A stretch of 39,117 nucleotides of DNA from Candidatus Omnitrophota bacterium (GTDB lineage: Bacteria; Omnitrophota; Gorgyraeia; 2-02-FULL-51-18). Location of the stretch: NCBI GenBank assembly GCA_016197155.1, contig JACPWF010000021.1:1-39117 (forward strand), in the 5' to 3' direction. The notes under the pieces were generated by a model, which did no database searches, had not been told where the DNA came from, and saw only the letters and a list, made by a program, of their open reading frames with translations. The position numbers were made by a program, and so were the translations under genes. The stretch's first letter is position 1. Each line of letters opens with the position of its first letter. Positions 32,427 through 39,117 of this stretch are shown one piece after another.

Positions 32427-34419
32427 TCAAAGGTGGACCTTTCTCAATCTCAGCGCATTGCCGACAACCGACACCGAGCTAAAACTCATCGCGGCGCTGG
32501 CGATGATCGGGGAGAGTAAAATTCCAAAGAACGGGTAAAGAATTCCCGCCGCGATGGGCACGCCTAAAATATTATAAAAAAACGCAAAAAAAAGATTCTG
32601 CCGGATGTTTCTCATCGTCGCCCGGCTGAGTTTCCTCGCTTTGGCAATGCCGCGAAGGTCTCCTTTAACGAGAGTCATGCCGGCGCTTTCCATGGCCACG
32701 TCCGTTCCGGTGCCCATCGCAATTCCCACATTGGCCTGAGCAAGCGCCGGAGCGTCATTGACCCCATCGCCGGCCATGGCTATGCGATGGCCTTTTGCCT
32801 CGAGATCTTTAATGATTTCTCCTTTTTGCTCAGGTAAAACGCCTGCCCGGACTTCGTCAATGCCGAGTTTCCTGGCTACCGCTTCGGCCGTCACCTGATT
32901 ATCCCCGGTCACCATGATTAAACGAAGCCCTTCTTTGTGAAGCATGGAAATGGCTTCCGGTGTCGAGACTTTAATGGAATCCGAAACTCCCAAAAGTCCC
33001 AGAACATTTTTTCCCCGCGCCAAAATTTTTTGTTTCGGAAAATTGAACGCCCCTAGACTCAGCTCCGCTCACAATCGCCTGCGCCAGAGGATGCTCGCTG
33101 GCGCGTTCAAGACTGCCTGCCAGGCGTAAAAATTCGGACTCATTCACACCTTCGGCCGTGATGACGGAAACGAGTTTTGGTTTTCCTTCGGTCAAAGTTC
33201 CCGTTTTGTCAAAAATAAGCGTGTCTACCTTCTGAAAAATTTCGAGCGCTTCGGCGTTTTTAATCAATACTCCCGCCGTAGCGCCGCGGCCCACACCCAC
33301 CATGATGGACATCGGCGTGGCAAGACCCAAGGCGCAGGGACAGGCAATGATGAGTACCGCTACGGCGTTTACGATGGCGTAAGCCATGCGGGGTTCCGGG
33401 CCAAAGAATCCCCAAACGATAAAAGTGACGACGGCGATCAGCACGACAGCGGGCACAAAATATGCGGAAACGGTGTCGGCGAGTCTCTGGATCGGCGCGC
33501 GGCTTCTTTGGGCTTCGCTCACCATGTGCACGATTTGAGAGAGTAAAGTCTCGCTTCCGACTTTTTCAGCTTGGACAACGAGACTGCCGGTGCCATTCAC
33601 GGTGCCGCCGATGACCTTCATCCCTTTTACTTTTTCGACGGGAATGGATTCGCCGGTCACCATCGATTCGTCAACGGAACTTGCGCCTTCCAGGACAATT
33701 CCATCCGTGGGAATTTTTTCGCCCGGACGGACACGAAGTTTGTCGCCGCGCTTTACTTCCTCCAGTGAAATATCCGCTTCTGACCCGTCCGGATGAATGA
33801 CCCGAGCCAATTTTGGAGCCAAATTAAGCAGAGAGCGAATAGCATCGCTCGTCTGAGTTCTGGCCTTAAGTTCCAAAACCTGTCCCAAAATAACCAGGAC
33901 CGTGATAACTGCCGCCGCCTCAAAATAAACCGGCACCTGACCCTCGTGGCCTTTGAGCGCCTCCGGAAAAAGTGTTGGAAAAATCACTCCCGCCAGGCTG
34001 TAGGCGTAAGCGACACCGACGCCGAGCGCGATCAGCGTGAACATATTGAGACTCTTGCGGATAACGGAAAGAACGCCTCTTTCAAAAAACCAGAAGCCGC
34101 CCCACAGAACCACGGGGGTCGCAAAAAGAAACTCGATCCAATTGACAACCTTCATGGACAAAAACTTTTCAAGCGGCTTCCCGGGCCACACTTCCGAGAC
34201 GGCGAGAAAAATAATCGGCAAGGAAAGAAAAAGACTTATCCAAAACCGCCGCGACATATCCTTGTATTCCCGGTTTTCCGGCGAGGCAGGCCCATTCACC
34301 GGCTCGAGCGCCATCCCGCATTTGGGACAGCTACCCGGCTTATCGCTCTGCACTTCGGGATGCATGGGGCAGGTGTAAATTAGTCCCGCGAGAGAATTCC
34401 TGCCTGCGCGAAACGTCAT
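32427..34419 (-). pseudogene. copA: Copper-type P1B ATPase gene, broken by deletion and frameshift
   Basis: Two frames cover one gene. The 5' part (34419 to about 33021) encodes an HMBD metal-binding segment ([10 protein letters not shown]...CPKCGM), transmembrane helices, the TGES loop, the CPC metal motif ([13 protein letters not shown]), DKTGTLTEG and SEHPLA. The 3' part (33023-32427), in another frame, encodes [28 protein letters not shown] and the last helices. Between them, from after [11 protein letters not shown] to before GKNVLGLLG, about 50-60 residues of the nucleotide-binding domain are missing, including the GxG loop, and the frame shifts. The protein should not bind ATP properly. 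An assembly fault at the junction (about 33020, near A-rich tracts) is an alternative. In origin a Cu+ or Cu/Ag exporter. Confidence 0.85.
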
Positions 34420-34599
34420 CTTCTAGAATGTAGCATGGATTTATCTCCGAAAATACTCGCCATATTTTGATAATTCAATAAAGAGAACGCTCCTCACGGA
34501 ATTGCGTAATTTTAAAGTTCAATTTTAAATTTACTCCTTTTGCCAAAACCGAGGGAGTCAATCCCGCAAGGATAGGGCTTTAAATCATATGCTGATCTT

Positions 34600-35232
34600 T
34601 TACTTCCACATCGGAATCCATGCCGGGACCTTTTCCATGTAAGCCTTGTATTCTTTTGGATATTTGGAAAGCATTTCTTTTTCTTCCCGGTAAGCCAAAA
34701 GAACATAACGGATAATCAAAACGGGAGCCATGAGCAAGGTGACGAATGTCGGCCATTGGATTAGAAATCCGATGATTACCGAAACAAAGCCCAGATATTG
34801 CGGATGGCGCACATAGGCATAAGGACCCTGCTCAGCCACTCCCTCTTTGACCGCGTGAACAACGTTCCATCCCCGCACGATCAAAACGCCGCCCGCAAAA
34901 ATAAGGACGTTGCTTAAAATATGCAAAAGCGAACCGTGATCCGAGCGTATTCCCATAAAGACGTTTAAGAGATGCCCGTTCACGTGCGAGAAAGGGTCCG
35001 CGACCGGGTATTTATTTCCTAGCCAGGACGCCAAAAAATAAATCGTGAGCGGAAATCCGTACATCTCGACAAATAACGCCACGATAAAAGAAGTGAAGAG
35101 TCCGAAGCTCCTCCACTCGATTTTGGTATCCGGCTTGGCGAACGACAAAAGAAATCCCACGAAGAGCGCGACATTGACGGCGACCAAAGGCCACAATCCA
35201 TAGGCGTAACCGACTGCGTGCGTCTGGTTCAT
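34600..35232 (-). CDS. Isoprenylcysteine carboxyl methyltransferase-like membrane protein (PEMT/ICMT fold)
   Basis: 210 residues with about five to six membrane helices. The PEMT/ICMT motif is clear: GPYAYVRHPQYLGFVSVIIGF (about 135-155) with YREEKEMLSKYPKEYKAYMEKVPAWIP at the C-terminus, which binds S-adenosylmethionine in this fold. The substrate is unknown; bacterial members methylate lipids or unknown small molecules and are frequent near heavy-metal resistance genes. Its ATG overlaps the stop of the DUF2933 gene (ATGA). It is followed by a 180-bp gap before the broken ATPase. Confidence 0.85.
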   Translation of the reverse strand: MNQTHAVGYAYGLWPLVAVNVALFVGFLLSFAKPDTKIEWRSFGLFTSFIVALFVEMYGFPLTIYFLASWLGNKYPVADPFSHVNGHLLNVFMGIRSDHGSLLHILSNVLIFAGGVLIVRGWNVVHAVKEGVAEQGPYAYVRHPQYLGFVSVIIGFLIQWPTFVTLLMAPVLIIRYVLLAYREEKEMLSKYPKEYKAYMEKVPAWIPMWK

Positions 35233-35444
35233 TTGGAGTCTCCTTTGTCATTATCCGCCGAATGATCATGCCCGCGGTGTCCCCCGTGGCCGCCGTGTCC
35301 TCCAAAAATGTGCATCAGCGGACACAAAAGAAAAAACGCGAACGGCAGGTATTGAAAGACATGCGCCCGGTGTTGCATCCAAAGATAATAACCCCCGCCG
35401 ACGGCAAAAACCCAAACCGCGGCGGTTCTCCATTTATGACTCAT
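35229..35444 (-). CDS. DUF2933-family small membrane protein
   Basis: 71 residues. A single or paired membrane segment (AVWVFAVGGGYYLWMQHRAHVFQYLPFAFFLLCPLMHIF) is followed by a His/Gly-rich tail (GGHGGHGGHRGHDHSADND), the usual plan of DUF2933 proteins found beside copper and other metal-efflux genes. The tail could bind Cu or Ni ions. AAGGAG lies 7 nt before the ATG. Operator 3 lies 47 bp upstream, so it heads the operon with the methyltransferase-like gene. Confidence 0.85.
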   Translation of the reverse strand: MSHKWRTAAVWVFAVGGGYYLWMQHRAHVFQYLPFAFFLLCPLMHIFGGHGGHGGHRGHDHSADNDKGDSK

Positions 35445-35490
35445 GACTCAACTCCTTTGCGTGAGCGTACACCTTTGAAGGGAAAACGTC

Positions 35491-35506
35491 TGTGACAAGC
35501 GTCACT
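35491..35506 (-). promoter_or_regulatory. Crp/Fnr-type operator 3 (DUF2933 promoter)
   Basis: On the minus strand AGTGACGCTTGTCACA followed by GAC, the same flank as the other two operators. TACGCT starts 21 nt downstream and is the candidate -10. The site overlaps the last codon region of the fabF remnant, so it was not eroded when that gene decayed. Confidence 0.65.
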
Positions 35507-35781
35507 GCCCGCGCCTTAGCACAAGCGCGGAATTTTTCGAGCCGAACGCGAGCGTGTTGCACAAAACGTGCTCCACTTTTTTTTGGGCGCCTTTATTCGG
35601 CGTGACGTCAAGCTCGCATTCGGGATCGGGGGTTTCGTAGTTCAGGGTCGGAGGGATGAATTGTTCCCCGAGCGTGAAAAGCGCGGCCGCGACGCCCGCC
35701 GCGAAAAAAAAGGGCCGCCCCATTCCCAAACGGAGAGACGGCGCCCAAACCCGTGATCGCCACGCGGTCGGAATCATTCAC
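35502..35781 (-). pseudogene. fabF: fabF (3-oxoacyl-ACP synthase II) remnant with large internal deletion
   Basis: The start VNDSDRVAITGLGAVSPFGNG (from a GTG at 35781) is the N-terminus of a FabF-type condensing enzyme, and AAGVAAALFTLGEQFIPPTLNYETPDPECELD with ...NTLAFGSKNSALVLRR is its C-terminus. They lie in different frames and are joined within about 30 bp at an 8-T run. About 300 or more residues, including the catalytic Cys and His positions, are gone. A non-functional relic (or an assembly collapse). Confidence 0.85.
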
Positions 35782-35791
35782 ATAAAAACTT

Positions 35792-36535
35792 TCAGTTGGC
35801 TGAAGCCAGTCTCCCGCTTTTTTTGAGAAAACGCGCCCCGAGATAAAATGCGACGAGCAAAACGAAAAACGCGCCCGCGAGAAAAACCTTCGGCCCCTCC
35901 ACGATCCCGTCCTGCCCGCAATCCTTCCAAAGGTCGATCGCGATGACGCCGAAAAGCGTCGAAAAAACGGTGCCGTAATCTTTCCGGATCGCCCGTTTCC
36001 AGTCGTATTCAAATTCTTTCAAAGAATCCGCGAGGCCTTTGAAATCCGGCCAGAAACGGTTCACATTTTTTTCATAGGCCGCGTAGTCGGCCCCGAACTT
36101 CTTCCGCAAAAAATCTTCCTCCGCCATCGTGATCGCCAGGTACGCGTATCCGAAAAACGGCAGGACCAGCGCGTACGCTTCCCAGGAGCCGAACATCAGG
36201 CAAAACCCCGCGACGATGAGCATGTTGCCCAGGTACATGGGATTTCGCGAGTGCGCGTAAAACCCGCGGATCACGAGCCGCTCGGCCCAGACCTTTCCTT
36301 CCTTGCCGCCCCTTTTGATGTAGGCAAATCCGATCACCGCCAGGCGAAAGGCCTGCCCGGCCAGCGCCAAAAAAATCCCCGTCCACACGATCGCGGGGTC
36401 CCAGGACGCGTTTCCCAAAAACAGGCCCGGTTTTGAGGTGAAAAATAAAAAGACCAGCGCCACCGGAAAGATCAGGTTCCGGAATTGAAAAAAGAAATGG
36501 CCGGACCGGAGCGTAAAAGACCGGAGGGGATTCAT
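35792..36535 (-). CDS. Second ICMT/PEMT-like membrane methyltransferase
   Basis: 247 residues from the ATG at 36535, which overlaps the cmoA stop (ATGA); a start at 36556 would re-read cmoA. About five membrane helices. The motif GFYAHSRNPMYLGNMLIVAGF (about 90-110) and EEDFLRKKFGADYAAYEKNVNRFWP are the ICMT-type SAM-binding pattern. A further C-terminal pair of helices lies at about 195-240. Only weakly similar to the 34600-35232 protein. Substrate unknown; next to cmoA and the fabF remnant, a role in lipid or methyl chemistry is possible. Confidence 0.8.
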   Translation of the reverse strand: MNPLRSFTLRSGHFFFQFRNLIFPVALVFLFFTSKPGLFLGNASWDPAIVWTGIFLALAGQAFRLAVIGFAYIKRGGKEGKVWAERLVIRGFYAHSRNPMYLGNMLIVAGFCLMFGSWEAYALVLPFFGYAYLAITMAEEDFLRKKFGADYAAYEKNVNRFWPDFKGLADSLKEFEYDWKRAIRKDYGTVFSTLFGVIAIDLWKDCGQDGIVEGPKVFLAGAFFVLLVAFYLGARFLKKSGRLASAN

Positions 36536-37257
36536 TTCAGCGCGAGGATCCCGCAAAAATTGTACCAGCGGAAGAAAATGTCACAGCCTTTGAACCCGTT
36601 TTGCAAAAGGAGTTCGCGGTTTTCGTCAAAGTGGTACGGCACCAGCACATTCTCGAGCGCCTCGCGCTTTTGGGAAATTTCGAGCCGGCTGTAGCCGTTC
36701 CTTTTTTTGAATTCGTAATAAAATTTGATGAAAAGCCGGTTCAGCGTCGAATGGGGGGACAACACTTTCTCGATCAAAATCAAACAGCCGCCCTCGTTCA
36801 GCCCCGAGGCGATGCTCGCGATCGCGCGCTGGCGGTAAAGCGGGCGGATAAACTGGAGGGTCAGGTTCATGATGACGACCGAGGCGTTTTGAACGGGGAT
36901 GCCTTTATTCAGATCGTGGCACAGCCATTTGACTTTTCTCGAAAAACGGTCTTTGGAAAATTTGGCCTGCGCCTGGGCGAGCATCTCCTTTGAAGAGTCG
37001 ACGCCGATCAGCGTCACGTCGGGCGGGAGTCCCTTTTCGACGGCCAAAAACGTGTTGCCCGTCGAACAGCCCAGGTCATAGACGTTCGTGCCGGAGACGG
37101 CGAACTCGGCGGTGATCTCGCGGATCATTCTCTGCATCTCGTCGTAAAGCGGGACCGAGCGGTGGAGCATGTCGTCAAAGACTTTGCTCGTTTCTTTGCC
37201 GAAATTGAAATTCTCGACGAGGCGTCTTTTTCGGTTAAAAATTTTATCCTTGGGCAA
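36532..37257 (-). CDS. cmoA: Carboxy-S-adenosyl-L-methionine synthase-like methyltransferase (CmoA)
   Basis: 241 residues from a TTG at 37257 (no earlier ATG; GGAG about 10 nt upstream). The family makes carboxy-SAM from SAM and prephenate, used by CmoB to build cmo5U at tRNA position 34. Matches to E. coli CmoA are strong: FDDMLHRSVPLYDEM, VYDLGCSTGNT, IGVDSSKEM, VIMNLTLQFI, EFKKRNGYSRLEISQKREALENVL and FRWYNFCGILALK. The SAM-binding GxSxG is DLGCSTG. No cmoB in the window. Divergent from queH by about 47 bp. Confidence 0.88.
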   Translation of the reverse strand: MPKDKIFNRKRRLVENFNFGKETSKVFDDMLHRSVPLYDEMQRMIREITAEFAVSGTNVYDLGCSTGNTFLAVEKGLPPDVTLIGVDSSKEMLAQAQAKFSKDRFSRKVKWLCHDLNKGIPVQNASVVIMNLTLQFIRPLYRQRAIASIASGLNEGGCLILIEKVLSPHSTLNRLFIKFYYEFKKRNGYSRLEISQKREALENVLVPYHFDENRELLLQNGFKGCDIFFRWYNFCGILALK

Positions 37258-37304
37258 GCGGGCTTGTCTCCGGTTGAGAAACTATGGTAATCTTTATAAA
37301 GGCC

Positions 37305-37940
37305 ATGTCAAACAAAATTCAAATCGATCCGCCCGGCGGAGAGAAAAAGGTGCTCCTCCATTCCTGCTGTGCGCCCTGCTCGGGGTCCGTGATCGAGGAC
37401 ATTCACCGCGCGGGCATCGAACTGACCGTTTATTTTTATAATCCGAATATTCATCCCCGGAAAGAGTACGACCTCCGGAAAGAGGAAAATATCCGCTTCG
37501 CGAAAAAATTGGGGATCCCGTTTATCGACGCGGACTACGACAGCGAACGGTGGTTCGGCCTGACGAAGGGCCGCGAGAAAGACCCCGAACGGGGCGAGCG
37601 CTGTTCGATGTGTTTTGAGATGCGCTTTGTGGAAACGGCGCGCTACGCCCGTGAAAACGGCTTCAAGGTGATCACAAGCTGTCTCGGGATTTCGCGCTGG
37701 AAGGATTTTGACCAGGTGACATCCGCCGGGGTGCGCGCGGCGTCTCTGTTTCCCGGCGTCAGCTATTGGGCGTACAATTGGCGCAAGGAAAACGGCTCAA
37801 ACCGCATGATCGAGATCTCGAGGCGCGAGCATTTTTACCAACAGCAGTACTGCGGCTGCGCGTATTCCCTGCGCGACACCAACCAGTGGCGAACTTCAAA
37901 AGGCCGGACGGCCGTCCGGATCGGGAAGGATTATTATTAA
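37305..37940 (+). CDS. queH: Epoxyqueuosine reductase QueH
   Basis: 211 residues from the ATG at 37305 (AAAGGCC upstream; an ATG at 37284 would add seven residues). It reduces epoxyqueuosine to queuosine in tRNA, replacing QueG. The Cys motifs of QueH are present: CCAPCS near the N-terminus, CSMCFEMR at about 100 and [12 protein letters not shown] near the C-terminus, expected to hold a 4Fe-4S cluster and an iron centre. The conserved [13 protein letters not shown] and [12 protein letters not shown] blocks also fit. Its stop overlaps that of the desaturase gene on the other strand. Confidence 0.94.
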   Translation: MSNKIQIDPPGGEKKVLLHSCCAPCSGSVIEDIHRAGIELTVYFYNPNIHPRKEYDLRKEENIRFAKKLGIPFIDADYDSERWFGLTKGREKDPERGERCSMCFEMRFVETARYARENGFKVITSCLGISRWKDFDQVTSAGVRAASLFPGVSYWAYNWRKENGSNRMIEISRREHFYQQQYCGCAYSLRDTNQWRTSKGRTAVRIGKDYY

Positions 37941-38920
37941 ATTTCCCTGTTAAAAATCCAGCGAAAACGCTCTTTGGGCGCGCGGGCGATCACTTCGTCG
38001 AACCGGTCCGCCCGTTTCTGGTAATGATCAGCCAGCCCGCACAAACGCTCCTGCGCCCGGGCCGCTTCGGGTTCAAGGCCGGTCAATCCCGCGATATTCC
38101 AATAATGCATGAGATGATCCAAAATCGCCGCGTAGTCGCGCACCGTGTAAATCTTGGCGCGTTGGGCGACGAGCGCGAAGTGCTCAAAAAGATCCCCGTC
38201 CGCCCCATCGGACATGAGCCGCGCGGGCATCACGACCTTTTGAGAAACCATTTCGTCCAAAGCCAAGACCGCGTTCGACGGGTCTTCCACCAGAATCATC
38301 CCGAAAATCCGTTTGTAAGCCTCCTCGTGCCTCGCCTCGTCCGCGGCGACCGTGGAACAGATCCTGGCCAGTAGAGGGTCGCCGTACCCTTCGGCGAGAC
38401 GGCCCACGTTCGCGTGGGAGACTTTTGTCGCCCGTTCCTGGAACGCGACATAGACAAACGCCTTGTAGGCATCGTTCCCCGATTTCAAATCAAAACCGTT
38501 CCGGATGAGGTGTTGGGTCGTCACCTCCACCGAGCGCATGTCCACGCGGCCCGAAAGATAAAGGTAGCGGCCCAAAACCTCGCCGTGCCGGTTTTCCTCG
38601 GCCGTCCAGCCGCGCGTCCACAGAGCCCAGGGGTTCACACTTGCCCCCGTTTCATCTTTCAAGCCCGGCGGACGATTGAGCCAGGTCTGGTAAGACGGCA
38701 GGGCCTCTTCGGTGACGGTATTCCCGACAAGCACCACCAGCAAATCGTCCGGGATGGACTTCGCGCGCGCGCGCAAAGCCTCCACCTCGCCCTGCCAGCG
38801 GTCCGACGCCATATCCGGCAAAAAATCGCCCGGCTGCCAGCTCTCCTCCACGGATTTGAGAAGGGGGAGCTGTTTTTCCACAAAGCCTTCGAGATTGATT
38901 AAGACCTCTTCCTGCATCAT
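37937..38920 (-). CDS. Acyl-ACP desaturase (ferritin-like di-iron, stearoyl-ACP type)
   Basis: 327 residues, the typical size. It puts a double bond in acyl chains on ACP with O2 and ferredoxin. The di-iron site motifs are visible: VTEEALPSY (first Glu), [10 protein letters not shown] (ExxH) and [14 protein letters not shown] (second ExxH) in the order expected of the family, with the [15 protein letters not shown] context. It converges on queH with a 4-bp overlap of ends. Predicted cytoplasmic. A neighbouring partial membrane protein gene lies 40 bp upstream in the same direction. Confidence 0.92.
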   Translation of the reverse strand: MMQEEVLINLEGFVEKQLPLLKSVEESWQPGDFLPDMASDRWQGEVEALRARAKSIPDDLLVVLVGNTVTEEALPSYQTWLNRPPGLKDETGASVNPWALWTRGWTAEENRHGEVLGRYLYLSGRVDMRSVEVTTQHLIRNGFDLKSGNDAYKAFVYVAFQERATKVSHANVGRLAEGYGDPLLARICSTVAADEARHEEAYKRIFGMILVEDPSNAVLALDEMVSQKVVMPARLMSDGADGDLFEHFALVAQRAKIYTVRDYAAILDHLMHYWNIAGLTGLEPEAARAQERLCGLADHYQKRADRFDEVIARAPKERFRWIFNREI

Positions 38921-38960
38921 GGCTAGACGCTAACACTCCACCGGAGACAAAGCAAGGGAA

Positions 38961-39117
38961 TTAGAAACCTTTCACCCATTTGCGGAAGGCGCTTAGGAAA
39001 ATAAACAGGGACAAGCTGACCATGATGACGATGAGCGCGACGTTCAGGTTCACGACAAATGGCGTGGCGGTTTTCGGCCAATAATGATGAATGATCATCT
39101 GATACGCCGCCGCGAGG
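38961..39117 (-). CDS. C-terminal end of a membrane protein (5' part beyond window)
   Basis: The frame reads LAAAYQMIIHHYWPK...TPFVVNLNVALIVIMVSLSLFIFLSAFRKWVKGF and stops at 38961. One membrane helix and a basic C-terminal tail are visible in 51 residues. A carbon-starvation protein A (CstA)-like C-terminus is one possibility, but too little is present to be sure. Confidence 0.6.
   Translation of the reverse strand, partial: LAAAYQMIIHHYWPKTATPFVVNLNVALIVIMVSLSLFIFLSAFRKWVKGF

Noticed and set aside
1-39117. CRISPR arrays, rRNA or tRNA genes, prophage or plasmid functions
   Set aside because: None seen. The regularly spaced repeats are either protein-coding (Kre9-like) or the short 11-bp Pho-box set.

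Overview
The window looks like chromosomal DNA of a moderately GC-rich, diderm (Gram-negative), uncultured-type bacterium. Evidence for an outer membrane is two beta-barrel proteins, an AniA-like periplasmic nitrite reductase and many cleavable signal peptides. The giant LamG/Kre9-repeat surface protein and the mix of families recall candidate phyla such as Omnitrophota or Elusimicrobiota, but nothing here fixes the phylum. No rRNA, tRNA or CRISPR array was found. Nearly all genes are on the minus strand; only the REP-associated transposase, a lipoate ligase and queH are on the plus strand.

Layout. 1-8688: one uninterrupted minus-strand reading frame of at least 2896 codons, running off the left edge, with a signal peptide, five LamG domains and about ten Kre9/KNH-like ~100-residue repeats. 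8689-9112: promoter and leader of that gene plus REP elements. 9113-9703: a RAYT (REP-associated tyrosine transposase) gene bracketed by a perfect 31-bp inverted REP pair. 9707-10879: two receiver-only response regulators. 11001-16206: pyruvate dehydrogenase operon aceE-aceF-lpd, with a lipoate-protein ligase diverging from it (16264-16953). 16956-24823: a phosphate operon, porin-pstS-pstC-pstA-pstB-pstB-phoU-sulP, headed by a fourfold 11-bp Pho-box-like repeat.

24948-35506: a metal, nitrite and O2/NO related region. In transcription order it holds a DUF2933 protein, an isoprenylcysteine methyltransferase-like protein, a broken copper P-type ATPase, two unknown small membrane proteins, an outer-membrane barrel, a diguanylate cyclase, an AniA-type NirK, a cupredoxin, a VIT1/CCC1-family protein, a Crp/Fnr regulator, a hemerythrin and two 74-residue half-ferritin-like proteins. 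Three TGTGA-N6-TCAC(A/T) operators, each followed by the same GAC flank, precede the DUF2933 gene, the regulator gene and the hemerythrin gene. The regulator carries the CRP-type RETVxR recognition helix that reads such half-sites, so I infer a local autoregulated regulon. 35502-39117: a fabF remnant, a second methyltransferase-like membrane protein, cmoA and queH (both tRNA wobble-base enzymes), an acyl-ACP desaturase and the C-terminal end of a membrane protein.

The points I consider most worth following are: (1) the Crp-type operator set together with the split ferritin/hemerythrin module; (2) two adjacent PstB ATPases whose degenerate motifs are complementary, predicting an asymmetric heterodimeric phosphate ABC transporter; (3) REP-like palindromes inserted in frame in aceF and aceE; (4) a NirK whose type-1 copper axial Met is Leu. 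All functional statements come from reading the sequence and recalled family knowledge; no database search was run.
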